Shown: positions 21,600 through 31,762 of the stretch, piece after piece
Numbering within the stretch: the stretch's first letter is position 1
Layout: each line of letters begins with the position of its first letter
NCBI GenBank assembly: GCA_020152595.1
Contig: JAIGNY010004475.1
Coordinates: forward strand, 1,263,501-1,327,500
DNA from: Chiridota heheva
Lineage: Eukaryota > Echinodermata > Holothuroidea > Apodida > Chiridotidae
Reading direction: 5' to 3'
Length of the DNA stretch: 64,000 bases
Program-made: the position numbers and the translations under genes
The notes under the pieces: generated by a model
Told to the model about the DNA's origin: nothing
Databases searched by the model: none
Seen by the model: only the letters and a program-made list of their open reading frames with translations

Positions 21600-21815
21600 A
21601 CACATTCGGCTGAAATTCAGCTAAAAATTCAAGAAAATTGAAAAACCCTATTCGGAAATTTCCTGAAAATAAGGCCAACAAAATTCGCTAAAATTTCCCG
21701 AAAATTAAAAAACCTGCCCGAAAGTAAAGGATTTTTTCCCAAAAATTGGCCAAAAAATCCGCTAAAATTTCCCGAAAATCAGAAAACCTGCCCGAAAAGG
21801 AAGAAAATTGTAATA
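21600..21815. repeat. AAAATTG-type repeat, short copy
   Basis: About 215 bp of the family described at 14667-15770 (CCCGAAAATTAAAAAACCTGCCCGAAA and variants). Confidence 0.7.
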
Positions 21816-22347
21816 CACATAAACTTGGTGTTAAATTTCATTTATAAATTTACACACAAGTATCAGACATGTCAGAAAACAGACACAAATGTGCATAAAG
21901 AAACATAGAACGTCGTTTTTACTACTCAAATACTTGATTTCGCTAACATTAATACACATTGTACAAATCAAGAAAATTGGCCGTGAAATGAATATTTGGC
22001 CATATACTGTCACAATGATTTTGCAGCCACGATTTTCAACTCTTCAATGACCTGTTAAAAATTATACATTTTCCGCCCACCCCTTAAGCTTATTTTCAAA
22101 ATGGAGGGCAAACAAACAATTTTCTTTAGGCCTTATTTCCAATTATATCCATCCCAACCATATAGCCCCATAGGGATGTTGCTGTCCCTGTTTCCATGAA
22201 GCAATACTTATCAATTAGCTCCCAAAGAAAGCTGGCACTCAATAAACATCAAAACCTGATGAAATCAGTTGCTAGTACCAGAAGTGTTTTCCTCCATTTG
22301 CAGTGTGTCTGAATTGCCATCAACACTTGTTACATCCACATTTTCTG

Positions 22348-22581
22348 CTAATTTTGTTCAGTTGTTTGGAATCTGGATGGATGCCTCCTAAAGACTTCTT
22401 CCAAGGTAGGATTTGTCATACTGCTTGATACAGGTTGATGAGGGCTAGGAATACGACTCGACTGGTTTCTGACCGACTCATACAGGCTGAGGAGTACTAG
22501 AAATGCGACTTGACTGGTTTCTGACTGACTCATCCAGCACTGCGAGAGCATACACTTCTTTGAGTAGGATGTCAACATATT
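22348..22581 (-). CDS. Exon downstream of THAP exon, with internal repeat
   Basis: Acceptor TTCTTTCAG at 22582-22584. One frame is open to 22348 and contains YESVRNQSSRIPSPHQPV and NPTLEEVFRRHPSRF. A 52-bp segment is duplicated in tandem, so another frame reads DESVRNQSSRISSTPQPV first. It lies downstream of a THAP-encoding exon on the same strand and may belong to the same gene, but I could not find the donor that would join them. Confidence 0.35.
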   Translation of the reverse strand, partial: NMLTSYSKKCMLSQCWMSQSETSQVAFLVLLSLYESVRNQSSRIPSPHQPVSSSMTNPTLEEVFRRHPSRFQTTEQN

Positions 22582-22810
22582 CTGAAAGAACATGAAAAAA
22601 AACTTTTATCCCATCAAAGCGTCGTTGTTCATCAAGGTTAGGTTAGAACTTGTAGCGGAATTGGTCCTGGTTGTACTAGTAGGCTAGTAATAAACTACTA
22701 CCTGCAGTCTAGTGCCAAGAATGTCTGCATCGGGCCTATTAGCGCTAAAGCTCAGACTCTCTTAACCCCGTTTCAATGTGGAACTCGACCCAGGAACCAA
22801 AAAAATATGT

Positions 22811-23053
22811 TTAGAAAGTCCAAAATCTGCTTGCAGAAGAAGGCATGCAGACTGGCAGATAATCCTCAGTAAAACTAAAGTGCTCTCCGCAAATTACACT
22901 GCTTTCCATAGGCCCTGTAATTTGTAAAGTCCCAAGTCTAACGTTAGTTAGCTGCACAAACGTCGTCCATAAACGTCTCATTTTCAGATCCTTTGGATAT
23001 TTGTATCTCTCATTTTCATTACTACACCCTCCTACGACACAATTAAATGACAT
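22811..23053 (-). CDS. THAP-type zinc-finger exon
   Basis: An ATG at 23053-23051 starts MSFNCVVGGCSNENERYKYP followed by RRLWTTFVQ and SSVICGEHFS. The spacing C-x4-C ... W ... C-x2-H-F fits the C2CH THAP DNA-binding domain, which occurs in host proteins and at the N-terminus of several DNA-transposon proteins. The frame ends 81 codons on at 22811 with no visible donor. It may be the N-terminus of the HARBI-like gene downstream or an independent fragment. Confidence 0.7.
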   Translation of the reverse strand: MSFNCVVGGCSNENERYKYPKDLKMRRLWTTFVQLTNVRLGTLQITGPMESSVICGEHFSFTEDYLPVCMPSSASRFWTF

Positions 23054-23782
23054 TTTCCTTATTTCAGCAGAATTTCTTCTCCTCCCGATGTCAAAATCAC
23101 ATAAACAACACTTGTAACTGTACCATGTACAGTGTGTTGTCAGATTCTTGCATATGTTGATGGCAAGCAGCACATGAATCGACTCGCTATACCTACGTCA
23201 TGTGACGTCATCAACTACTTATGCGAAGAACTGTTTTTTTTCTTCTCAAAAATGATAGAAATGATCATTTTCTTTTCCTCAATAATTTTGTTTTTATTGG
23301 AATTTAGCAAACGAAACCTACATTTTTGGATATCAAATGATCCAATTAATCAATTAAGAGCCAATTTTAAATCCATGGCAGGCCCTCTTTAAAGGTATTT
23401 CTACCTTTATCACTCCCAAATTTGACCCAAATTTTATTTTTGGGGATGAAGTCATGCCAAGTGAGTAAATTAAGTCTGCCAAAGAAAAAGTAATATATTG
23501 ATACTTAAAGGGGATATAAAAGTCTGATACCATCATTATTTCATAAGACAGAGGATAAAAATATAGACCAGCTATAAAAATCAGCAAATCAAAATCTTAT
23601 TTCTATCCCCAGTTGTTCATATCTGAAGTTGACACATGGAGGCTGCCATTTTGTTCAATTCTGTATCAAAATCTTGTGCATGATGACATCATTTCCCCAA
23701 CAAAAACATACTCATTATAATGTATTTCTTTAAAAAGTTGCTATTGCAAAATGATGTAACTCAAAGTTTTAACGGCACGTTT

Positions 23783-23941
23783 TCATGTATACACAAAACG
23801 GTCATTGACCCTTAAAAAAGGCTTCCCCTTTGCTGATACATTCTCGAACAGATGCAAGAGATTATGTTCTTCTCTTAATTGTTGTTCTTGAAGCATCAGC
23901 TGATGATACCATGCTTTCGGTACATGCAGAGTTCTAAGAGG
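23783..23941 (-). CDS. RAG1-N-like gene, 3' exon
   Basis: Acceptor CTTTCTTTGACAG (23942-23944) followed by PLRTLHVPKAWYHQLMLQEQ, then a charged helical stretch (QLREEHNLLHLFENVSAKGK) to a TGA at 23783-23785. It joins in phase 0 to the upstream exon ending ...TSFKTGGQ at 25088, giving GGQPLRTLHVPK. I recall related invertebrate proteins with 'GGQP(L/V)T(L/I)..(V/I)PKP' at this point, which supports the join. The intron would be 1146 bp. Family members I recall continue much further, so this one looks truncated. Confidence 0.6.
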   Translation of the reverse strand, partial: PLRTLHVPKAWYHQLMLQEQQLREEHNLLHLFENVSAKGKPFLRVNDRFVYT

Positions 23942-23944
23942 CTG

Positions 23945-25087
23945 TCAAAGAAAGAGATCAAACAAAATCTTCATTTTAATTCTTTGATTGACTGACAGTT
24001 ATTCATTGACACATAATTTACTTCTCATAGAAACTAGTAACAATGAAAAAGGAATTTGAGTCTGTCAATACTCCCTGTTAATTCATGTAAATCTTGATAC
24101 TGGTCATATAAACTGATATCATTTAAAAAAGTCATGTCCTTTTATATCTCAAGATTTTTGTGACTTGTTAACACCTAGATCTACATCTATCTGGTTTTGT
24201 CAATTACGCATGACATAATTTTTTTAGTTGTTTGTTAAATACAAGTTTTACCATAACATTTATGTATTTGATCGGTATCAATAGTTTAGTTCAGTTAAGT
24301 TTTATAGAGCTTTCCTTGATTTAAATCTTTCAGAATGAATAGAGAAATATGCCCTTTCATACATTACAAATTTGCATATTAAGACCTGTAACGAGATAAT
24401 ATGTATTTTTATAATTAAATAAGGTGACTTCTTGAAGTTAGAAAGTCACCGGAGTTTATCTCGCCATTAGAATTGTTAAACAATTGTATCTTTAAATTTG
24501 TTTTGGCTGGGTTGTTGGGTTTTGATTAATGCCTTGAATGCCAGCGTGTTTGCCCACATAGCGTCGGGTACTAGGTTTGTTTACCAGCGGCGCATATAAA
24601 AGCAGCTGCTGGATTTGAAGTTTTACTTGTATCATAGTGGTTACTTAATACGTGATCTTTGAGCAGCTCCATCTGAATTGCTTATCCGCAACATTGGAAT
24701 TAAATATTGTTAACCGTCTGGACAATCTCTTTGCCGTTTATTTTACTGTAGGGTGATATCATCGTGGACTTTTTCAGTTCCATTGTTTTGCATGACCCAA
24801 TAAGACAAGACTAGACGTAACTCTCATAGTTCAACAAAATTCTAGTTGTGACGAAGGACAACACATTTTAGAAGATCTTCATTACAACACCTAAAAAAAA
24901 AATTAAAAGCTGTGAAGTTGTCACTTTTTTTTAGAAAATGTGTACTTTCATGGTTTCTTTAGAGTTAAAGCCATGTATAGGATATTGCCTCCAATAGTGT
25001 CCAAAAACAATTTTCCTTTTCTTTTCAACATTTGGAAACTGAAAAGAACAATACACAATTATGGAACTTAGCTAATACATTACTAAC
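23945..25087 (-). other. Intron of the RAG1-N-like gene
   Basis: Inferred from the donor CAG|GTTAGT at 25087 and the acceptor at 23942-23944. AT-rich, with no coding signal. A short imperfect hairpin (GGTGACTT/AAGTCACC) lies near 24423-24450. Confidence 0.5.
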
Positions 25088-26083
25088 CTGTCCACCAGTT
25101 TTGAAACTGGTTGTTACACCATCCTCAGATTGGTTGAGCTTGGCTTTAAGGATGTGGGAGCCTACTGCTTCCATCACTGGTGTCAGTGGAACATGTAATG
25201 GATGCTGCAGGATCTGTTCCACTGGATCTGTGAGGCATTCGTGTCTGGTCATTTGACATAGAATAATTGACTGTTTGCATTTTTTGCAACAGCCGGTTGG
25301 TTGTTCAAAGCTAAATCAAAATAACTCCTTGGTGCTATTACGTCAGTGTATTTGAAGTATTTTAGGCACTTGGGGCATTTAAGTTCTATTTCATTGTCAA
25401 GAAGATGATGATTGATCAGGCATCGTTTGCAAAATAAATGGCCGCATGGTCCCTCCATGGCTTGATTTGCCAGTTTGTGACAAATGCTGCAATACACGGC
25501 TTGATCTGGGGTTGAATAAAAATGGTGTTGGTTGAGCTGGATTGCTGGACGAGTTTGTCAAGTACTAAGGTACTGAATAGGGTCCATGTCATGCTTGGGT
25601 GCAAAAAATACCTTTCGTTTTTTGGGGTCTGCCAGGCTCTTGCTTTTCGAAATTGTTACATACACCACAATTACCAAGTCTGGAGTGGCATGCCCATTCC
25701 ACTGCTGTTGGAGTTCTCTTGTTGAAAAGTTGACAGTAACAAGAGTGGCAGATATGTGTAGGATGAATATCTGCATTGTTGTCACTTGTATCGATGTTGA
25801 AAGTTTGATAAATCTGTTCTTTGTAGTTGGAGCACACTTTTACAGACTTCTGTTTGACAAATTCCTCCCATTTTTGGGTTGTTTCTCCACATGTTCTGCA
25901 TAATCTTTGCAATATTTGCTTGTGATGGTCCAGATTCATTCCTGTTTGAATTTTTTTTAAATATTTGTTGTAGAGATATTTTATCATAGTTGCACATTGA
26001 TTTGCTGTTGATTTTTCTAAAACACAGTTTTTGTTATACACTGTAGATTCATATACATTATAGGTTGGGTATATTTTCTTCAT
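25088..26083 (-). pseudogene. RAG1 N-terminal-like zinc region plus RING finger
   Basis: An ATG at 26083-26081 starts a 164-codon frame. It contains LCRTCGETTQKW, FNIDTSDNNADIHPTHICHS (then CYCQL) and AVEWACHSRLGNCGVC. The order C-x2-C ... F-x-ID...IHP..xC-x2-C ... EW-x2-H...C-x2-C is that of the RAG1 N-terminal zinc-binding region. Next, in another frame, comes a C3HC4 RING (YCSICHKLANQAMEGPCGHL, FCKRC, LKCPKC) followed by TDVIAPRSYFDLALNN, matching the residues after the RAG1 RING. A third frame gives CCKKC...LCQMTRHEC, then ...TSFKTGGQ and a donor at 25087. The lesions are an A-run frameshift near 25605, a TGA near 25559 and a 1-nt shift near 25300. A possible 67-bp intron would remove the first two. 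RAG1's catalytic core is not present. Confidence 0.75.
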
Positions 26084-26580
26084 TTGAGATAGACATTTGA
26101 CTTGAAGTAACTATATTTTTGTACAAAATAACAAATTGAAATAAATCAATATAAAAACATTTGTACACATTTTGTGTTGCTTATAAAAATTTATCCGCTG
26201 TAAACAAAAAAAAAATTCCCTCTAGGTGTATAAACATTTTACGACATTTTGCCCGGAATTGTTCACCTTTTTCTGTATGTCACCCGATGTAGCCAGGTTT
26301 CGATTATAAAAATGTGGAACATTAGTTTTGGCGTGGAAACATTTTGTCGGAACAAAAAATATCTGAATAACAGTAGCCTTTTGCATAACATTTGGTGTTA
26401 ATAACTGAAAAATGTTAAAGAACCATATGCTAAAATTTATAGCTTTCAGGATATATATTTGAAATATCAATAAAATGATTGAAATGCATCAAACATTTTT
26501 AATGTTTTAAATCGATGCACATTTCTATACCTCTTTCATAAAATATAAATGTGTTTGTTATAGGACGAAGCTTCATGCAT
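26084..26580. other. Upstream flank of the RAG1-N-like gene
   Basis: AT-rich; the frame 26222-26470 (minus) has no motif. No promoter or terminal inverted repeat recognised. Confidence 0.3.
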
Positions 26581-26597
26581 AGGGCCTAGGCCAGTGA

Positions 26598-26904
26598 CTA
26601 GTGGCATAATTGGGAAGGGGAGGGGGGGCAGCCACCCCTGGCCCAGCTTTATAAGGGGCCCATAGAAAATATACCATTGCACCCATAGGGACCTGCAGGG
26701 CCCCACTTGCCCCTGACATGTAGGTCCCTATAGCAACACCACACTAAAAGGAGTACAGTGACAATTCATTTTGAAAAAGTACAGTTTGTGTATTTCCGTT
26801 TTATTATTTGATTTGCTTATGGTGGGGTTTCTCGCATGTCTAAATTTGAGATATTTTGACATTTCGGACATGGGAAGGAGGGGGCCTTTACGACTGCGCC
26901 ACTG
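26598..26904. mobile_element. Probable non-autonomous hAT-like element
   Basis: The left end TAGTGGCATAATTGGGAAGG and the right end, read inward on the other strand, CAGTGGCGCAGTCGTAAAGG match at 14 of 19 positions after the first base. CAGTGGCG-type ends are typical of hAT MITEs, and a G-rich, no-ORF interior fits. The 8-bp flanks do not match, so the exact borders are uncertain. Confidence 0.45.
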
Positions 26905-26988
26905 ATCACAATGATACCCACCAATATAAACCAGCTTGTAACCACCCCACAATATATGTTGAGCTTATTGATGTTCTAGTTTTTAAAA

Positions 26989-27165
26989 ATGTCTGCAAGA
27001 TGTGTTGTAAGAGACTGTAGCAATATTCCAGGAATTAATCTACACAGATTTCCATAACACCAAAATGTGAGGAGAATCTGGATCTGATTGGTAATCAATA
27101 GGAGGTCCAAATGTGTATATGGGTTAGTGCTGCTTAGCCAGCATTTCGCTGAACATTGATTGATG
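26989..27165 (+). pseudogene. THAP domain relic
   Basis: ATG at 26989-26991, then SARCVVRDCSNIPGINLHRF (P), a stop, NVRRIWI, a second stop, and later SQHFAEH. The order C-x4-C ... HRFP ... R-x-W ... HF matches a THAP zinc finger with at least two in-frame stops. It is on the strand opposite the THAP exon at 22811-23053 and is not a close copy of it. Confidence 0.55.
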
Positions 27166-27800
27166 AAGTAAGAGTTTCGAGATTTGTTTAGTGGTGACCA
27201 CGCATGGCCGACAATTTCCTATATTTTTACCAATAATTGCAATCTTTGACCCAAATATGCAATATTACTTCCAATTGTCATGCACCTTCGGGTACAGACA
27301 GCCCTTGTCTCTGGGGGGGGTGGGGGTTGCAATGGGTGGGGAACAATCAAAAGGTCATAGGAATTTGTTAGTGTATAATGTGTGTGAAAGCTCCTTTATT
27401 TGGTGTTGTGAAAGGTTGATGTTTTATTATATTAAGATACGATATGAGTGGGGAATGTCATTTAAATATTTTTTCCCCATTAAGTGAAATGAAAATTTTT
27501 GATGTTTGATATATTTTCTCTGGGATTGATTTGTAGTGGGCATATAATTTCTTGTGTTATTCTTCCTGTCATTATTCCTTTAATGATTGTTCAATGAACA
27601 AAATTTTCATAAATGTAGCAAACATTAAATAATAACACATGATTGTCAATCTTATTTCTTGAAAGTCCTGCTCTCAAAACATATTTACATTGTAAAGGAA
27701 CATGGTATTTGCAATAAATTGAAATACAAATTGAAGATGTACGTTGATACTGGACAGAGGGAAAGTGACTAAAAACCTGAGTGGGTGATTGATTCTTATT
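27166..27800. other. No feature recognised
   Basis: A 98-codon plus frame (27191-27487) has no motif and spans a G-run. Nothing else seen. Confidence 0.35.
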
Positions 27801-27998
27801 ACTAAATGCCCAGAATGCAAATCTTAAGTAGGTTTTACTGCCAAACCTGAATAAAGGATTCGAGTTACTAAATGCCCAGAATGCAAATCTTAAGTAGGTT
27901 TTACTGCCAAACCTGAATAAAGGAATTGAGCTACTAAATGCCTAGAATGCAAATCTTAAGTAGGTTTTTTTGCCAAACCTGAATAAAGAAATGGGAGT
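27801..27998. repeat. 66-bp tandem repeat, 3 copies
   Basis: ACTAAATGCC(C/T)AGAATGC starts at 27801, 27867 and 27933, each followed by AAATCTTAAGTAGG and CCAAACCTGAATAAA. The spacing is exactly 66 bp with few differences, so the array is young. Confidence 0.9.
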
Positions 27999-28389
27999 TC
28001 ATTAAATCTAGTATGCAGTAAAAAATTGTATAATATTAATTAAATTTTAGTTCAATATTAGTTCAATTAAGGGATATTGAGGTAAATTTATTCTTCAAAA
28101 TTGAATGCAAATTTGTATTGATGATCCTCTGACAACACATTCATTATGTTGTCATTTAAATTGAATTTCACAATAATTTTGTGGATTATACAATGCAACT
28201 CTTCATCAAACCAGAATGCATATCTGCAAGCTTCACACTTATGATCATTTCTGCAAAACGAAATCCTCACTCCCACATTCTTTTAAGAGAAGTAGATAGA
28301 AATATTTTCCAAAACAACTTCACGCAAAACACAAAACGAATCTATAAATATATATGTACGTGGAAATGGTGTTCACACTTACATTAAAA

Positions 28390-28535
28390 CTATAGGAACC
28401 TAGACTGTAATTTTGCTACTTTGCCTTTTGCAATAGTCATTTTAACCTTCACTGGTGATATTGCTATAAAGTCGTCTAATTGGAGGTTGATGGCTCCAAA
28501 TTGATCTTTATGAGCATTATATTCTTTTTCTATCT
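28390..28535 (-). pseudogene. Duplicate of OB-fold gene last exon
   Basis: Reads KEYNAHKDQFGAINLQLDDF and ISPVKVKMTIAKGKVAKLQ, ending at a TAG (28390-28392). It is a diverged copy of 28838-29000. The upstream acceptor is not preserved, so it is unlikely to be spliced. The similarity to the other copy continues upstream and downstream in noncoding sequence, showing a segmental duplication. Confidence 0.55.
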
Positions 28536-28837
28536 CTATGCCAAGTCACATGAATGTACATCAATCATAATTTAAGTTAACTTTATTTATCCAAAACTTT
28601 ACCTGACACCGGCTGGGGGTAGTAGAATAGCTAGAAGCAAAACTTGCTTCATTATATTTTGCATTTAAATATATAATTGAAAAGCAATGAAATCATAATT
28701 TGATGAAACAAAATTTTAATTTAAAAAAGAATTAAACTCAAATGAACAACTTTATGCAAAACACAAAAGGAATCCATCCATACAAATATATATGTACATT
28801 GAAATGGTGTTTATACTTACATTAAAACTATATGAAC

Positions 28838-29000
28838 CTACACTATTTCTAATTTTGCTACTTTGCCTTTTGCAATAGTCGTTTTAACCTTCACTGGTGA
28901 TAATACTATAAAGTTGTCTAATTGGAGGTTAATGGCTTCAAATAAATCTTTATCAGCATTATACTCTTTGTCGTTGTAATCAATCAGCACAATGTTGTTC
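28838..29000 (-). CDS. RPA/OB-fold-like gene, last exon
   Basis: Acceptor TTTTATTTCAG (29001-29003), then NNIVLIDYNDKEYNADKDLF and VLSPVKVKTTIAKGKVAKLE, with a stop at 28838-28840. The frame is intact. No specific family recognised for this part alone; context links it to the OB-fold exon at 29521-29739. Confidence 0.5.
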
Positions 29001-29520
29001 CTGAAATAAAAAGAATTCATCAATTAAGGTTTGATTAAATTACATTATTAGAATGTGGGGCAGTGTCTGTGAATTTTCACATTTGTTTTTGGTTTAATTA
29101 CATACATGCTATCATAGTATGTCTTGTCTTGTTTTGTGCAAGTGCTGCAATTTTGTTGGATATTTGGCTTTTAATTGCATGTTGGGGTTTTTCCATTTTG
29201 GTATTTATTCATTTTTTTATAAAATGAAGTACATTTTTTCAATTTTTTTTTTTGCTATTGATAATCTTGCAGACAACCAGGATCAAAGTTTTTATATTGC
29301 AGTCTTTGGAAAAATGTTCATTTAATCTTTCTATAATTCCATATTCAAGTGAAAATGAATGTTATTGAATCAAACCTCTTATCTGCATTTTAAAATGTTT
29401 ATAGTTATGTCTTTAATAATTATAAATCAAAAGTTGTTTTTAATGTGAATGTTGCCATCAAGATGTAATACAAATTTCCACTTTCTTATGAGCGAAGGAA
29501 AATGAATTATATTCACTTAC

Positions 29521-29739
29521 CTTGACAATTGTAAGCTCTGTGGAGCGTAATTGCTTCTGGTTGTCAAATTCGACAACCTCCTAAGTTTTCCAAAATGACC
29601 TCGTCCCCTTGGGCTATGAGTCTTCCACCAGATTGCATTTTTCATTCCATAACTTCACTTTGATCCTCTTGTTGGTGGGTCCATCTGTTACTCGTATGTC
29701 AGTGCATTGCCAGTTTTGGCCACTTTGTGTTGGATATAC
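29521..29739 (-). pseudogene. RPA/OB-fold-like exon
   Basis: Acceptor TTCTGTGTAG (29740-29742) and a GTAAGT donor (29520). It encodes VYPTQSGQNWQCTDIRVTDG, NKRIKVKLWNEK, then in a shifted frame GGRLIAQGDEVILENLGG, then FDNQKQLRSTELTIVK. This is the strand pattern of an OB fold as in RPA-like proteins (D..G....KL.LW...A..I..GD.V...N). At least two small indels break the frame. Confidence 0.5.
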
Positions 29740-30748
29740 CTACACAGAAATTACAAGAAGAAAATAATTTCTTATTACAATCAGAAAATCAAGCAGATTT
29801 ATTTGCTTTTAATGTTGAAGTAATAATATTTTTGTTAAAAATATGCTTTTTCCCATCTTCCAAAGCAACCTAAAATTAAAACTCTTGTCTAAAATAACTA
29901 TAATGGGAACAGCCATTTTATTCATACTGCCCTTCAATATGACATCATCATCACAGTTCTTGATAAAATTATGTATATCATAATCTATTTCAAATTTTCC
30001 AGCTTATAAGAAATGTTTTTTTTTTTGGAAGGGTAGATTTTTTATTTTATTTGTACATACATATTATTGATCCAAGCCTTCAGAACTTCACATCAAACCA
30101 TACTGGATAGAAAATTTTAAGAATAATTTAAAAGAAACATTTTTTTGTGTGATAACACATAGTGCACATGATACAATCTTAGTAGTATTTTATTACCAAA
30201 TGGCACCTTCCATGAATGATATAACATTAAATATGGATAACTTAACGGTTTAAGATGCATGTTTTGGTTTAAGGTTTTTTTTAATTCTCTACCATACTGT
30301 ATGCAAGTTGATTTTGTTATTGCATTATTCATTTAATGTATTTGGGAATACTTTCATTTAACAAACAAAACTTATTGATAAGAATTTAATGAATTAACAT
30401 TCAACAATATAATTTAACAGCAAAACCTCATTTCATTACTTTTGTCTCGCTCAATTAACATGCATATTAAACATCATCACCAAAATCAATTGGTCCCATT
30501 ACAAGCTATAAACAACCAGTGTACCATCTATTCCAACTCCTTGATTGGATTAATCCAATGTAAATTTTGGTTGCTAATCAATCTCCCATTTCATCAGCTT
30601 CCATAAATCAATAATTAAATTGTTTTGTGTAAATTTAGGTTTCAAACAATTTGGGAATTTATTCAGGCAAAGCTTGTTGCATTAATTTGAATTTTGATTG
30701 TTTAATGTTGTCTGAAAATCTTAATCAAAATCATATTTGGATACTCAC

Positions 30749-30887
30749 ATTATAAATAGTTCCCTTGATGCTTAATATGTGTTTTTTTTAGTGAAAACTG
30801 TGCTTCTGGAACAGTGCATATTGGGGCATGGTAGAATTTACCCAGAAGTCCTTCTGGAATATCAAATGTTTTTCCAGTCCTAAAAAT
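30749..30887 (-). pseudogene. Exon upstream of the OB-fold exon
   Basis: Acceptor CTGTCTACTCCAG (30888-30890) and donor AAT|GTGAGT (30748). It encodes TGKTFDIPEGLLGKFYHAPI and, after a shift in an A8 run, ILSIKGTIYN, which runs in phase into VYPTQSG of the exon at 29739. The 'S.KGT...V' strand followed by the next exon is what an OB-fold protein would show, supporting one gene. Confidence 0.45.
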
Positions 30888-30890
30888 CTG

Positions 30891-31519
30891 GAGTAGACAG
30901 ATAAATGCAAGCATAATTGATTTAGAATATGTTTCTAATTGAATTATATAGCACAACCCTTATTTCAATTGCATTCTCAATGAATGATGAAATAAATGTA
31001 AATATTTATTCAAATAAATATCTTAGCACAAACCTCAATTCTAATTGCCCAATAAATGTTTAAATATAAACTGTAGAAAGTTTGTATTCCATATGGAATA
31101 TTGTTTATCATTGAAGCAAAAATGCTGATTTGAATGTCATGGTCAATGAAAGCAAACATGAATCTTGGTACTTTCTGATTGCCAAATAAAAGCTGAATTG
31201 CTGTTTTTGTTCTAATAAGTTTATCAGTGTACATATGTACAGTAGGTCTGAATGTTTTCTTTATTTTAGCAGGATCCTGTGGCTTTGCTGCCTCTCCATG
31301 TCATTCTTTGGTTATTGATATTTATTTATTGATAAATTGATCATTTCAGGATGGATTTCAATTGTTAATTATTTATCAGATCAACTTGTGTGGTGGTAAA
31401 TTCTTTGAATTTGTTGTTATGTTTAACTTTTGTGAAATGAATACACTTGGAGAAATCACTGAATTCAATGTCTATGATATAACTTTGTTTGTCCCATTTA
31501 CAGAAATGAAATTGATATG
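30891..31519. other. No feature recognised
   Basis: AT-rich sequence between the OB-fold-like gene and the 3' end of the LINE. Confidence 0.4.
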
Positions 31520-31762
31520 TTCTTATTACAATACAATAATACAATACAATTTATTACAATGCTTTAGGCCATCTGGCCTTTGTCACAAAGATAAACGATA
31601 AATTAAATGGTACATGATTGAGGTTCTTACAACAAACAATAATCAAAGAGAAAGAAACAAACATCTTGCTTCCATTGTGTGTAAAATAAAGTGTGATAAC
31701 TGCAAAAATAAGTATTTAGAATTAGCTGCTAATAAAGTATTACATTTTGTTCTAGTTGCAGT

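Noticed and set aside
24423-24450. Short hairpin GGTGACTT/AAGTCACC
   Set aside because: Short, imperfect and isolated within an intron; no function can be argued.
26907-26933. CACAATG with a downstream A-rich stretch, resembling a RAG recombination signal or Transib end
   Set aside because: The spacing to the A-rich nonamer-like part is 10 bp, not 12 or 23, and it points away from the RAG1-N-like gene. A heptamer match is expected by chance.
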